A DNA stretch of 64,000 nt from Pseudovibrio ascidiaceicola (GCF_900114245.1 NZ_FOSK01000001.1:124001-188000); one strand, 5' to 3'; shown: positions 34,559 through 43,452, counted from the stretch's first letter. Program-made: numbers and translations. The notes: generated from the sequence alone by a model not told the origin.

Positions 34559-34597
34559 GCTGGCCTGCGGGCACAAAACGCCCGGCCGCAGACCAGC
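34559..34597. repeat. Strong hairpin downstream of the 108-aa hypothetical gene
   Basis: GCTGGcCTGCGG...CCGCAGaCCAGC with inner GGGC/GCCC (34571-34585 region). On the minus strand it is followed within about 15 bases by TGTGTGTTTTTA, so it may terminate the hypothetical gene at 34664-34990, or belong to a small RNA. Confidence 0.5.
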
Positions 34598-34663
34598 AGG
34601 ACACTCATGAAGGGCTGTGCAAGGGTGGTCGAGGCCAGCCCTTGGAGTGCCGTTCACAGTGAT

Positions 34664-34990
34664 CTAATCAAGAGACGCTTTATTGGTATTGACCAGTGTT
34701 GGAGAGGCGACGCTGCGTGTCGCGTGACCGGAAAATCCTTTAGGGAAGGAAGTGCCGGACAACGCATCGGTTAAAATTCCGCAGGTCTTATCAAGTGCCT
34801 CTAGGCGGTCAGATAATGCATGGTGCAAAGTGAAGAGAACGTCACGTTCACTGCTGTTCTTCATCCGCTCGCTCAGCACCAAATGCTGCATGTAAGCAAG
34901 ATTCTGAAGATCAGAAACAGCAAAGTTCACGTCATCAATTTCATTCTGAAGAGTATTTGTGGCGCCACAGGCGCATGCAGAGTCGTCCAT
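34664..34990 (-). CDS. Hypothetical 108-residue protein
   Basis: From ATG 34990, which has AGAAGG eight bases upstream; the frame is open to 35140 but those 50 residues look like translated non-coding DNA. The protein begins MDDSACACGATN, followed by helical stretches (LQNEIDDVNFAVSDLQNLAYMQHLVLSERMKN and VLFTLHHALSDRLEALDKTCGILTDAL) and a Ser/Thr/Gly-rich end. Soluble, probably helical; the CxC near the start is notable. No family recognised. It lies alone between the repeat-rich segments. Confidence 0.55.
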   Translation of the reverse strand: MDDSACACGATNTLQNEIDDVNFAVSDLQNLAYMQHLVLSERMKNSSERDVLFTLHHALSDRLEALDKTCGILTDALSGTSFPKGFSGHATRSVASPTLVNTNKASLD

Positions 34991-35330
34991 ATTCAAAGCC
35001 TTCTTTTCTGGCTGTTGAAGTTCCGCACGACAATGAGCTTGTGACGGCCCGCTGGCGAGCGGGAGGTTCACAACCTGGAAAAGACAGGCGAGTTTATTCC
35101 CTCTCGAAAGAGGTGTTGTATTCACCGCCCTCCCGCTCATAGCAAAGGGTTTGCGCCCTCAGAAAAAAGGCACAAAAAATCCGCTAGTTGACGGGAGCGG
35201 TTACCGCTTTTCGGAGGTTGTGAAGCCTCACATATGAATGTGGAATGGAACGCACCACCTGTCAACGAAAAGTTGCAGGATGATAGGAAGGTGTTGCCGC
35301 AAGGATACGCTGGTGAGACCCCACCACCGC

Positions 35331-35490
35331 CATCTCGCACAAGCGTAGCGCGATGCGGGACCTAGAGCCCCACTTGCCAGCCCTATCCTTCGTCTTCCCG
35401 CACTTGATGCGGAATCCAGAGCTGCCCTCACCAACGCCAGCACCTTTGGCACTGGATACCGGATCAGCGCTCCGCTTGTCCGGCATGACG
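35331..35490. repeat. Cluster of three palindromic repeat units
   Basis: Units at 35331-35367 (CTCGCACAAGC...GATGCGGGACCTAGAG), 35391-35419 (CGTCTTCCCGCACTTGATGC then GGAATCCAG) and 35452-35490 (CTGGATACCGGATC...TCCGGCATGACGG). Each has inverted GC-rich arms around a variable centre. With the units at 34166-34299 and 34478-34520 there are six in 1.3 kb, in a 567-base gene-free stretch (34991-35557) that shows nothing else recognisable. Confidence 0.7.
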
Positions 35491-35557
35491 GTTGAGGTTC
35501 CAGAGCAACCAACCAGTCACTCTGGATACCCATCATAGTCAGCAAAGCACCAGCACC

Positions 35558-37156
35558 TTAGTAACCCAGTGCGCAGCCGTCTTTGCGTGGATCAGAGCCG
35601 CCAATCAGGCCGCCGCCATTGGCTCGGTCAAACATGATGGCCTGTCCGCCGCCTATTGGGGTCGCGACAATGGAAACCTCATGGCCCAGCGCTTTGAGAG
35701 CTTCAACGGTCTCTGCCGGAACACTGGTTTCAGCCTGCAGGGACAGAGATTTCTCATCAATGAACATACGCGGACAATCAATGGCTTCCTGCATGTTCAT
35801 GCCGTAGTCCAGATGGTTGGAGAGCACATGTGCGTGCCCACATGGCTGATACCCACCGCCCATCACACCAAAGCTCATATACGGCACGCCATCCTTCAGA
35901 ACCATCGCCGGAATGATGGTGTGCATTGGCCGTTTTCCAGCAGCAATCTGGTTGGGATGACCTTCTTCCAACGTGAAACAAGCGCCCCGATTTTGCAGCA
36001 GCACACCAGATTTCGGCGTTGCAATGCCAGAGCCGAAGCCGTGATAGATGGAGTTGATGAAGGAGATCGCAAGACCGTTCTCATCAACCACACTCAGATA
36101 AACCGTATCAGACTTTGGCGAGAGAACTTCTTCCGGCTGACGCGGCAACACTCCATCAGTGCGGATCAGCTTTGCAAGGCTGTCGATGTAGTCGCTATCA
36201 AGAAACGCCTGCGGGTCAAACTCCATAGACTCAGGATCTGCAAGAAAACGATCACGTCCAGAGTAAGCAATCTTGGCAATCTCCAATTCCAGATGGAACC
36301 GCTCCGGCCCCGTCGGATCAAGATCAGCCCAGTCAAACCGCTTCATCAACTCCAGCATGACAAGAGCAACAATGCCCTGCCCGTTTGGCGGCAACTCAGC
36401 AACCGTCACACCGCGATAGTCTGTGGTGACTGGCGTCAGATCAACAGCCTCATGCGCAGCTAGATCCTCCGCAGTCAGATAACCACCCTTAGACTGGACA
36501 GTGGCTGCAATCTCTTCAGCAATCGGGCCGCTGTAGAACGCATCCGCTCCACCCTTTGCCACAGCTTCCAGTGTCTCAGCCAGTGGGAGATTGCGCATCA
36601 CTTCGCCAACAACAGGCGCACGACCATCCTTCAAAAACAGCTCTGCCGCACCTTCATCACGCTTGAGAAAGTCAACAGCATCTTTCCAGTCAGCAGCCAC
36701 ACGCGGGCAGACTGAATATCCGTCACGCGCATAGCCAATCGCCCGCTTCAGAACCTTGTCGAAAGAAAACCGTCCATGGTCCTTGAGCAGTTTCTCCCAC
36801 CCGCGCAAGGCTCCCGGAACGGTCACGGCGTGAATTGAATCCACGGCAACATCAAGCAAACCATCTGCTATCAGCTTATCCGCGCTCACATTTTTAGAAG
36901 CACGCCCAGAAGAATTCATGCCCGACAACGTACCATCCGGCTGCGCAACAATGGCAAAGCAATCACCACCAATGCCCGTCATATGCGGTTCCACGACAGA
37001 ATGAACAGCCATCGCGGCCACAGCAGCATCAACGGCAGTACCACCCTCTCTCAAAATTTCAAGCGCTGCATTGGTAGCCAATGGATGGGATGTCGCTGCC
37101 ATCGCATGTGGTGCATAAACAGCGGAGCGACCCGGAGCATGAAAATCTCTAAACAC
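35558..37156 (-). CDS. ggt: Gamma-glutamyltransferase
   Basis: 532 residues from a GTG at 37156 (GAGGG seven bases upstream), giving the usual beginning RDFHAPGRSAVYAPHAMAATSHPLA; the frame is open to 37252. The large subunit has GGTAVDAAVAAMAVHSVVEPHMTGIGGD, and the autocatalytic Thr lies in KSDTVYLSVVDENGLAISFINSIYHGFGSG. It starts with no secretion signal, so it may act in the cytoplasm, as expected for this shorter group whose members include acylases. The family cleaves gamma-glutamyl compounds such as glutathione. Convergent neighbours are repeats; upstream is an HbpS-like gene on the other strand. Confidence 0.92.
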   Translation of the reverse strand: MFRDFHAPGRSAVYAPHAMAATSHPLATNAALEILREGGTAVDAAVAAMAVHSVVEPHMTGIGGDCFAIVAQPDGTLSGMNSSGRASKNVSADKLIADGLLDVAVDSIHAVTVPGALRGWEKLLKDHGRFSFDKVLKRAIGYARDGYSVCPRVAADWKDAVDFLKRDEGAAELFLKDGRAPVVGEVMRNLPLAETLEAVAKGGADAFYSGPIAEEIAATVQSKGGYLTAEDLAAHEAVDLTPVTTDYRGVTVAELPPNGQGIVALVMLELMKRFDWADLDPTGPERFHLELEIAKIAYSGRDRFLADPESMEFDPQAFLDSDYIDSLAKLIRTDGVLPRQPEEVLSPKSDTVYLSVVDENGLAISFINSIYHGFGSGIATPKSGVLLQNRGACFTLEEGHPNQIAAGKRPMHTIIPAMVLKDGVPYMSFGVMGGGYQPCGHAHVLSNHLDYGMNMQEAIDCPRMFIDEKSLSLQAETSVPAETVEALKALGHEVSIVATPIGGGQAIMFDRANGGGLIGGSDPRKDGCALGY

Positions 37157-37271
37157 GAAAAATCCCTCTTTGTATTTGGCAGTGAATCTCCGGTCCCCTA
37201 ACGAAGAATTCCCCGCATCATCATCCTCTGCTAAAACAGGGTGATTCAGCAAAACCTATCAGGAAATACTT

Positions 37272-37703
37272 ATGGTGCAATTCAATCTTGATCACGCCCG
37301 GACAATCATCTCAGCAGCACAGGCTAAGGGAAGCGAGCTTGGCCTCAAACCGCTCACCGTCGCTGTACTGGATGCAGGCGGCCACCTCGTAGCGCTCGAA
37401 CGCCAGGATGGCTCATCAATTTTGCGCCCACAAATCGCAATGGGCAAAGCCTATGGCGCCGTAGCCGTTGGCGCAGGTTCCCGCTGGCTCAACGACAACG
37501 CTCAAAGCCGCCCTCACTTCGTACAGGCCCTCAACGGCGTTGCAGGCGGTGGCATTGTGCCGGTACCGGGCGGCGTTCTGGTCCGCAACACTGACGGCGA
37601 AATTCTCGGCGCTGTCGGCATCACCGGCGACACATCCGAAAACGACGAAGCTGCAGCCATTGCAGGCATTGAAGCAGCTGGTTTCACAGCTGACGCAGGC
37701 TGA
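37272..37703 (+). CDS. GlcG/HbpS family protein
   Basis: 143 residues. LDHARTIISAAQAKGSELGLKPLTVAVLDAGGHLVALERQDGSSILRPQIAMGKAYGA and GGGIVPVPGGVLVRNTDGEILGAVGITGDTSENDEAAAIAGIEAAGF are diagnostic of the GlcG/HbpS (DUF336) fold. Family members bind haem, cobalamin or other ligands, or accompany diol dehydratase and glycolate genes. Here there is no signal peptide, and the neighbours give no clear hint. Divergent from ggt with about 115 bases between starts. Confidence 0.9.
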   Translation: MVQFNLDHARTIISAAQAKGSELGLKPLTVAVLDAGGHLVALERQDGSSILRPQIAMGKAYGAVAVGAGSRWLNDNAQSRPHFVQALNGVAGGGIVPVPGGVLVRNTDGEILGAVGITGDTSENDEAAAIAGIEAAGFTADAG

Positions 37704-37784
37704 CACAACTTTACCGCAGTTGCTGGATTATATTGCGCCCAGCAACTGCACCACACCATGGTTCACTTCATCAGATTGGTTCCA

Positions 37785-38417
37785 ATGCCTATTCGATTTG
37801 TAATTTTTGATATGGACAACGTCCTTTACGATTATGACCACCCGTACCGTTTGAATGTCCTAGCAGACATGACCGGCAAACCTGCCGAAGAAATCGACGC
37901 CATCGTCTTTAAAGGACCAGAAGAAAACGCAGCCGAAGCAGGTACACCGCACACCGCAGCAGAATACCTCTCGCAGTATCAACGGCTTCTGGGCCATCCT
38001 ATTTCACGTGAAACGTGGGTCAAAATCCGCCGGGATATGATGACCGAATGGCCGGACATGCTGTCCCATGTGGAAGCAATCAAGCAAAACCACGAAGTCG
38101 CATTGCTCACCAACAACGGCATGATGCTGAAAGACGCGCTCTACGAAGTCGCCCCGGCACTTGAGCCAATCTTTGGCGACCGCGGCCACGCCTCCGCCGA
38201 GTTCGGAACCCGCAAACCAGACCCGAACATCTACCTGACAGTCTGCGAGAAATACGGCTTCCAACCAGAAGAAGCGCTGTTCGTGGACGACCGCCTCGAC
38301 AATGTGGAAGGTGCCCGCGAAGCTGGCTTAACCGCCTACCAGTTCACCACAGAACCAGCATTCGCCAGTTACATCCGCACGCTGGGACTGATCAATGAGC
38401 AGGTTCCAACCAATTAG
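37785..38417 (+). CDS. HAD-IA family hydrolase
   Basis: 210 residues from ATG 37785 (an ATG at 37758 is in frame; neither has a clear ribosome site). The first Asp motif is FDMDNVLYDYD, motif II is LLTNN, motif III includes the Lys in GTRKPDPNIY, and motif IV is FVDDRLDNVEGAREAG. A helical cap follows motif I. It is probably a phosphatase for a small phosphorylated metabolite; the substrate is unknown. It follows the HbpS-like gene by 81 bases. Confidence 0.88.
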   Translation: MPIRFVIFDMDNVLYDYDHPYRLNVLADMTGKPAEEIDAIVFKGPEENAAEAGTPHTAAEYLSQYQRLLGHPISRETWVKIRRDMMTEWPDMLSHVEAIKQNHEVALLTNNGMMLKDALYEVAPALEPIFGDRGHASAEFGTRKPDPNIYLTVCEKYGFQPEEALFVDDRLDNVEGAREAGLTAYQFTTEPAFASYIRTLGLINEQVPTN

Positions 38418-38518
38418 AAATATCCCACTAACCGGGTATTCAGCAGACCAGCAATCAGTTCGCCTCAAAGACGATTTCTCTCCGTAAACTTGTGCGATTG
38501 CAACACCCACAAGCCGTG

Positions 38519-39223
38519 ATGGAGGGAAGTCTGTATCTGCGTCTGACAATAAGCTCAGCGATGCTCACCATATTCATCGCACTCGCCATCCTGCCATCCA
38601 TCGCCTTCGCCAGCTCATCACTGGCATGGCCACGCGGCTTGATGATTGTCGCGCTGGTTTACTTTGCGCAGATCGGCGTAGGCTTATGGCTCGCCCGCAT
38701 AAACCCCTGGCTGTTCAAAGAGCGCACCTCGTTCCCTACTAAGGCTCTGAAGGGAGACAAACGCGCCACCCTCATTCTGTTTGGGGTGATCTTTGTTTAC
38801 TTCTTGTTCGCTGCTCTGGACGCCCACCTCTGGCACATCCTGCCTCAAACAGGAGACGTGAAACCCATACTCAGAGGCCTGTTCCTCTTCATTTGCGGTG
38901 TCATTCTCATCGTCTGGACCTTCAGCAAAAGCCCATTTGCTAAACCAACACCTCAAATTGACCTGAACGAGCAACAATGCGTCGAGAGCTGCGGGCCTTA
39001 TGCGCTGGTCCGCCACCCCATGTATCTCGGCCTCATGTTCTGCATCGCAGGCCTTTCCATGATATTGGGCTCAAAACTCTTCGCCATCCTCGCAATCCCC
39101 CTCATCATCCTCGGCTTCTTGCCACTGATGAGAACGGAAGAAAAAACACTCGCCAGTGATTGCGAAGGCTACACAACCTATGCACAAAAAGTCCCCTGCC
39201 GCCTGTTCCCATGGATATATTAA
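38519..39223 (+). CDS. Isoprenylcysteine carboxyl methyltransferase-like membrane protein
   Basis: About 234 residues from ATG 38519 (starts at 38492 or 38561 are also possible). Five or six membrane helices; the C-terminal half has the ICMT/PEMT-type motif CGPYALVRHPMYLGLMFCIAGLSMILGS and then RTEEKTLASDCEGYTTYAQKVPCRLFPWIY, which binds SAM in this fold. Methyl acceptor unknown; bacterial relatives methylate lipids or small hydrophobic compounds. Its stop codon overlaps the phaR terminator on the other strand. Confidence 0.82.
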   Translation: MEGSLYLRLTISSAMLTIFIALAILPSIAFASSSLAWPRGLMIVALVYFAQIGVGLWLARINPWLFKERTSFPTKALKGDKRATLILFGVIFVYFLFAALDAHLWHILPQTGDVKPILRGLFLFICGVILIVWTFSKSPFAKPTPQIDLNEQQCVESCGPYALVRHPMYLGLMFCIAGLSMILGSKLFAILAIPLIILGFLPLMRTEEKTLASDCEGYTTYAQKVPCRLFPWIY

Positions 39224-39249
39224 AAAAGCCGAAGGCGTCCCTCCGGCTT
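39222..39249 (-). terminator. Rho-independent terminator of phaR
   Basis: Minus strand AAGCCG (39249-39244) and CGGCTT (39231-39226) with a run of Ts to 39222. It overlaps the stop of the convergent methyltransferase gene and may act for both strands. Confidence 0.8.
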
Positions 39250-39276
39250 CCGTAATTCAGCAGTAATATGAATGTA

Positions 39277-39894
39277 TCAGGCGTCTTTTTTGGCCGCCGC
39301 AAGAGCTGCAATCTGCTTTTGCATTTCTGCAAGCTGCTCTTTTAAATCAGAAATATCGCCACTGCTGGCCTGTGTTTCTGCAGGTTTAGGCGCAGCTTCT
39401 TTTTCAGGCGCTTGGGCTTGCCCCGGCATATCCGCAGGATTTGCACCATCAAACGGCAGGAACATCTTCATCGCGCGGTCAAACATATCCGCATTGCGCT
39501 TCACCTGATCTTCCAGAACCTCAAAGGCTGAGGAGCCAAAATTCTGGTTCATCTGGCTGCGCAGCTTCTCTTGCTCTCGTGTGAGAGAAGACATGGAGAA
39601 TTCCAGATAGCTCGGCACGAGGTTTTGCATGCTGTCGCCATAAAACCGGATCAGTTGGCGGAGGAAGGTAATCGGAAGCAGGTTCTGCCCCTTGCTTTCC
39701 TGCTCAAAGATAATCTGTGTCAGAACAGACCGGGTGATGTCATCACCGGACTTGGCGTCAATGACGACGAAGTCATCTTCATCCTTCACCATCACCGCAA
39801 GATCCTCGAGAGTCACATAGGTGCTGGTTCCAGTATTGTAGAGCCGCCGGTTGGCGTACTTCTTGATGATAGTGGCTTCGTTTGTCTTAGCCAT
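39277..39894 (-). CDS. phaR: Polyhydroxyalkanoate synthesis repressor PhaR
   Basis: 205 residues from ATG 39894, giving the family start MAKTNEATIIKKYANRRLYNTGTSTYVTLEDLAVMVKDEDDFVVIDAKSGDDITRSVLTQIIFEQE; the longer frame to 39978 is not needed. That N-terminal DNA-binding block is followed by the PHB-binding segment (LLPITFLRQLIRFYGDSMQNLVPSYLEFSM) and an Ala/Pro/Lys-rich coiled C-terminus (DISDLKEQLAEMQKQIAALAAAKKDA). PhaR represses phasin and PHB genes and is released when it binds the polymer. It is divergent from phaA. Confidence 0.96.
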   Translation of the reverse strand: MAKTNEATIIKKYANRRLYNTGTSTYVTLEDLAVMVKDEDDFVVIDAKSGDDITRSVLTQIIFEQESKGQNLLPITFLRQLIRFYGDSMQNLVPSYLEFSMSSLTREQEKLRSQMNQNFGSSAFEVLEDQVKRNADMFDRAMKMFLPFDGANPADMPGQAQAPEKEAAPKPAETQASSGDISDLKEQLAEMQKQIAALAAAKKDA

Positions 39895-40245
39895 CAGATT
39901 TGAGTACCTCAATGCGCTATTATGGCTGATCTGGAACACTATCCCAATTTGCTCCGGCCAGCTCCCCCCTGATCCCATATTTTTTACATACGAGATTAAC
40001 TAGTAAGCCGCAGAGTAAGCTAAATCCCACCTTTCACGCTAGCGGTTTCATTGGTCTACTATGGTCTTAATTGGATTTATCGAATTCATCTGGCTTTACC
40101 CCCTACAAATTGAATAGTCTGCCCATTAGGTATTCTACGAGTTCGAAGGATCTCTTATGCTGCAATGCACCAGCATGGCTGCCCGCCCTGGTGATTTGCG
40201 TGCGAATAAGAAGTCCCGCATTGCACAAATATTGGAGAATTGCAC
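39895..40245. promoter_or_regulatory. phaR-phaA divergent intergenic region
   Basis: 351 bases without a gene. Close to phaA are an inverted repeat TGCTG-N8-CAGCA (40158-40175) and three TGCA-type sites (AATGCACC, ATTGCACA, ATTGCACA). PhaR sites described in relatives are TGC/GCA-rich, so these are candidates. The rest shows no structure that I can name. Confidence 0.4.
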
Positions 40246-41430
40246 ATGACCTCGCCTAATGATGTTGTAATTGTAAGCGCGACACGTACCCCAATCGGAT
40301 CCTTCAACGGGTCCTATGCCAACACCCCAGCTCAAGACCTCGGCACCGCGGTTATCAAGTCAGCACTTGATCAGGCGAAAGTGGAAGCAAACGACGTCAA
40401 CGAAGTCATCTTCGGTCACGTGCTCACTTCTGGCCTCGGCCAGAACCCGGCACGTCAGGCAGCAATCAACGCTGGCATGGCAGATGATTCGACTGCAATC
40501 GTCATCAACCAGGTTTGTGGTTCAGGCCTGCGCGCTGTCGCAATGGGTATGCAGCAGATCCAGTCCGGCGATGCAGACATCATCGTTGCAGGCGGTCAGG
40601 AAAACATGACTCTGTCCCCACACTGCCAGAGCCTACGTGCCGGCGTGAAAATGGGCGATTACTCCATGACCGACACTATGCTGAAAGACGGTCTGATTGA
40701 TGCGTTCCAAGGCTATCACATGGGTATCACTGCAGAAAACATCGCAGAAAAGTACCAGATCACCCGTGAAGCTCAGGACGAGTTCGCTGTCTCCTCTCAG
40801 AACAAAGCAGAAGCTGCTCTGAAAGCTGGCAAGTTCAAAGACGAAATCACTCCAATCACCGTGAAAGAACGCAGAAATGAGCGCGTGGTGGAAGATGATG
40901 AGTTCATCCGCATGGGCGCTGAAATCTCCGCAATGCAGAAACTGCGCCCGGCATTCAAAAAAGACGGCACCGTCACCGCAGCAAACGCATCCGGCATCAA
41001 CGATGGTGCAGCAGCTCTTGTTTTGATGAGCGCAGATGCAGCTGAAAAGCGTGGCCTGACACCGCTGGCAACCATCAAGTCATGGGCAACCGCTGGTGTT
41101 GATCCTGCATACATGGGTCTTGGCCCAATCCCTGCTTCCAAAAAAGCACTCGAAAAAGCTGGCTGGGCTATCGATGACCTCGATCTCATCGAAGCAAACG
41201 AAGCGTTCGCAGCGCAGGCTCTTGCGGTTGGTCAGGAACTGGGAATCGACTCAGATAAGCTGAACGTCAACGGCGGCGCAATCGCTCTTGGTCACCCAAT
41301 CGGCGCGTCCGGTGCACGTGTACTTGTAACACTTCTGCATGAAATGAAGCGCGAAGAGAAGAAAAAAGGCTTGGCAACCCTATGCATTGGTGGTGGCATG
41401 GGTATCGCACTGTGTGTTGAGAGAAAATAA
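40246..41430 (+). CDS. phaA: Acetyl-CoA acetyltransferase (beta-ketothiolase)
   Basis: 394 residues from ATG 40246 (GGAG eight bases upstream). The thiolase active sites are present: nucleophile Cys in NQVCGSGLRAVAMG, His in GGAIALGHPIGASGARV, and the second Cys in CIGGGMGIALCVER. It condenses two acetyl-CoA to acetoacetyl-CoA, the first step of PHB synthesis. The next gene is phaB, 169 bases downstream behind a hairpin. High codon bias and GCA-rich usage point to strong expression. Confidence 0.96.
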   Translation: MTSPNDVVIVSATRTPIGSFNGSYANTPAQDLGTAVIKSALDQAKVEANDVNEVIFGHVLTSGLGQNPARQAAINAGMADDSTAIVINQVCGSGLRAVAMGMQQIQSGDADIIVAGGQENMTLSPHCQSLRAGVKMGDYSMTDTMLKDGLIDAFQGYHMGITAENIAEKYQITREAQDEFAVSSQNKAEAALKAGKFKDEITPITVKERRNERVVEDDEFIRMGAEISAMQKLRPAFKKDGTVTAANASGINDGAAALVLMSADAAEKRGLTPLATIKSWATAGVDPAYMGLGPIPASKKALEKAGWAIDDLDLIEANEAFAAQALAVGQELGIDSDKLNVNGGAIALGHPIGASGARVLVTLLHEMKREEKKKGLATLCIGGGMGIALCVERK

Positions 41431-41513
41431 CCTCAACATTGGTAGTAATGTCACCTAATTGGAATAATTGAGCTTTATGGTCCCTGCGTAAAGTTCAAGT
41501 CAATTCCCTAACT

Positions 41514-41548
41514 AATGACGGAGTTGTCTTTGCTCCGTCATTATTATT
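41514..41548 (+). terminator. Hairpin between phaA and phaB
   Basis: AATGACGGAG (41514-41523) and CTCCGTCATT (41533-41542) form a perfect 10-bp stem followed by ATTATTA, not a run of Ts. It could be a partial terminator or an mRNA processing/stability structure that lowers phaB transcript relative to phaA. Confidence 0.6.
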
Positions 41549-41599
41549 ACCTGTAACGGTGGGTTCCAATATTTTATTCCTAAGGCGGGGAGTATATCG

Positions 41600-42328
41600 A
41601 TGAGCAGGGTAGCAATTGTAACCGGAGGAACGCGTGGCATCGGCGCAGCGATTTCCAAAGGATTGAAGGATGCAGGATACACAGTTGCAGCAACATATGC
41701 AGGCAACACGGAAGCGGCTGATAAATTCAGCGCAGAAACCGGCATCAGTGTTTACAAATGGGATGTAGCAGACCCTAAGGCCTGTGAAGCAGGCATTGCT
41801 CAGGTGGCAGAAGAACTCGGCCCGGTCGAAGTTCTCGTAAACAACGCGGGCATCACCCGCGATGGCTGGTTCCACAAGATGGATTACGACCAGTGGTCCG
41901 CCGTGATGAAAACCAACCTCGACTCCATGTTCACAATGAGCCGCCCGGTTCTGGACGGCATGCGCGAGCGTGGCATTGGCCGCATCATCAACATTTCTTC
42001 CATCAATGGACAGAAAGGCCAGATCGGCCAGACCAACTACTCCGCAGCAAAAGCAGGTGTGATCGGCTTCACAAAAGCACTGGCGCAGGAAACAGCGCGC
42101 AAGGGCATCACAGTGAACTGCATCTGCCCCGGCTATATCGACACTGACATGGTCGCTGCTGTCCCTGAGAAGGTTCTGGAAGGCATCATCGGTCAAATCC
42201 CGGTCGGTCGTCTCGGCAAGGCAGAAGAGATCGCAGGCATGGTCTGCTACCTCGCCTCCACAGCCGCAGCCTTCGTCACCGGCTCCGTCATGACCATCAA
42301 CGGCGCTCAGTACGTCGCAAACGGTTAA
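41600..42328 (+). CDS. phaB: Acetoacetyl-CoA reductase
   Basis: 242 residues, classical SDR. TGGTRGIGAAI binds the cofactor, NNAG at the NNAGITRDGW motif, and the catalytic Ser-Tyr-Lys set is in ISSINGQKGQIGQTNYSAAKAGVIG. It reduces acetoacetyl-CoA with NADPH to (R)-3-hydroxybutyryl-CoA for PHB synthase, whose gene is not in this window. GGCGGGGAG lies 9 bases before the ATG. A strong terminator follows. Confidence 0.96.
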   Translation: MSRVAIVTGGTRGIGAAISKGLKDAGYTVAATYAGNTEAADKFSAETGISVYKWDVADPKACEAGIAQVAEELGPVEVLVNNAGITRDGWFHKMDYDQWSAVMKTNLDSMFTMSRPVLDGMRERGIGRIINISSINGQKGQIGQTNYSAAKAGVIGFTKALAQETARKGITVNCICPGYIDTDMVAAVPEKVLEGIIGQIPVGRLGKAEEIAGMVCYLASTAAAFVTGSVMTINGAQYVANG

Positions 42329-42382
42329 AATCAAGCGGTGGGGAACCTCCCGCTCTGTAACATTACATGACGACAAATCACC

Positions 42383-42413
42383 AAAACCGCCTCTCTACGG
42401 GGCGGTTTTTCTT
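42383..42413 (+). terminator. Rho-independent terminator of phaB
   Basis: AACCGCC (42385-42391) and GGCGGTT (42401-42407) with loop TCTCTACGG, followed by TTTTCTTT. Confidence 0.9.
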
Positions 42414-42507
42414 TGCTGGAACGCATCCGCAAAGTTGAACTAGTTTGATGTGTGCGATCAATTCCGATATGACCTCTCGTTTGCATACGAACTCGGGTGG
42501 AAACGCA

Positions 42508-43140
42508 ATGCCAGATCTTTCAACGCTGCTTCTGTTCACGGCAGCGTCCTTTGCCCTTACTGCAACTCCTGGCCCGGACATGCTGCTCATTGCCTCCCGC
42601 AGTGCAGCTCAGGGAAGACGCGCAGGGCTAGCCACCTTCGTAGGAATAGCCACAGGAACCTACTTTCATGCGCTCGCCGCAGCATTTGGCCTGTCACAGC
42701 TCTTCCTTGCTGTTCCTATCGCTTATGATGTTGTCCGGTTTGTAGGTGCCGCCTATTTGCTGTTTCTTGCTTGGAAGGCATTTGCCTCAAAATCAGCAAC
42801 GGTCACTACGACTGTTGAGAGTAAGAAGCACTCATCTATTCAGATGTTTCGCCAGGGTTTGCTAACCAATCTGCTCAATCCAAAGATGGTCATCTTCATC
42901 CTGGCCTTGTTTCCTCAGTTTGTGGAACCAGAAGCTGGAAACGTCGCATTACAAATTATGATCCTTGCCACGGTGCTGAACACAGTCGGCTTCTTCATCA
43001 ACGGGACTGTCATTGTGGCAGCAAATCATATGATGCGAACACTCGGCGGCAACGGAAAGCTTAAGTTTCTGGCAAATTATCTTTTAGGTGCTGTGTTTGC
43101 AGGCCTTGCTGCAAGGTTAGCGTTCGAAAGCCAACGTTAG
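42508..43140 (+). CDS. LysE/RhtB family amino-acid exporter
   Basis: 210 residues from ATG 42508 (MPDLSTLLLFTAASFALTATPGPDMLLIASRS); the frame extends to 42445 without support. The TPGPD motif after the first helix, GRRAGLATFVGIATG and the FRQGLLTNLLNPKMVIFILALFPQF block are typical of LysE/RhtB proteins, six-helix exporters of amino acids and derivatives. The substrate is not predictable. Flanked by terminators on both sides, so it is a single-gene unit. Confidence 0.93.
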   Translation: MPDLSTLLLFTAASFALTATPGPDMLLIASRSAAQGRRAGLATFVGIATGTYFHALAAAFGLSQLFLAVPIAYDVVRFVGAAYLLFLAWKAFASKSATVTTTVESKKHSSIQMFRQGLLTNLLNPKMVIFILALFPQFVEPEAGNVALQIMILATVLNTVGFFINGTVIVAANHMMRTLGGNGKLKFLANYLLGAVFAGLAARLAFESQR

Positions 43141-43149
43141 CAGAAAATA

Positions 43150-43184
43150 AAAAAGGCCGCCCTTTCACAGAGCGGCCTTTCTTA
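43150..43184. terminator. Rho-independent terminator after the LysE-type gene
   Basis: AAAGGCCGC (43152-43160) and GCGGCCTTT (43172-43180) with Ts on + and As before (Ts on -), so it works in both directions. Confidence 0.9.
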
Positions 43185-43209
43185 GTTCAAGCAAAACACC
43201 ACAAAAAGA

Positions 43210-43237
43210 AAAAGCCGCCCCGAGGGACGGCCTTTTC
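43210..43237 (-). terminator. Rho-independent terminator of rpmF
   Basis: Minus strand GGCCG...CGGCT stem around TCCCTCGGGG followed by TTTTTC (43215-43210). Confidence 0.8.
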
Positions 43238-43266
43238 AAAATCAACTCGCGTTGATCGCTTCAGAC

Positions 43267-43452
43267 TTAAGCGTCGTCTTTAGCCTGAAGGATCTGACGA
43301 CCCCGGTACATACCACTCTTCAGGTCAACATGGTGCGGGCGACGAAGTTCGCCGGAATCCTTGTCTTCCACGTAAGCTGGTTGTGCCAGAGCATCAGTAG
43401 AACGGCGAAAGCCGCGCTTCATACGCGATACTTTTTTCTTAGGAACAGCCAT
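43267..43452 (-). CDS. rpmF: 50S ribosomal protein L32
   Basis: 61 residues from ATG 43452: [61 protein letters not shown]. The beginning and the RRPHHV region are those of alphaproteobacterial L32, which lacks the zinc-binding Cys. It is a small protein of the large ribosomal subunit. GAGAG precedes the ATG. It lies downstream of mtgA on the same strand, a conserved neighbourhood in relatives, with about 140 bases between. Confidence 0.97.
   Translation of the reverse strand: MAVPKKKVSRMKRGFRRSTDALAQPAYVEDKDSGELRRPHHVDLKSGMYRGRQILQAKDDA

Noticed and set aside
34026-34610. 194-codon + frame in the repeat region
   Set aside because: It is translated repeat and structured-element DNA, rich in Pro/Ser/Thr/His without any order.
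35492-36463. 323-codon + frame opposite ggt
   Set aside because: Shadow of the antisense strand of gamma-glutamyltransferase.
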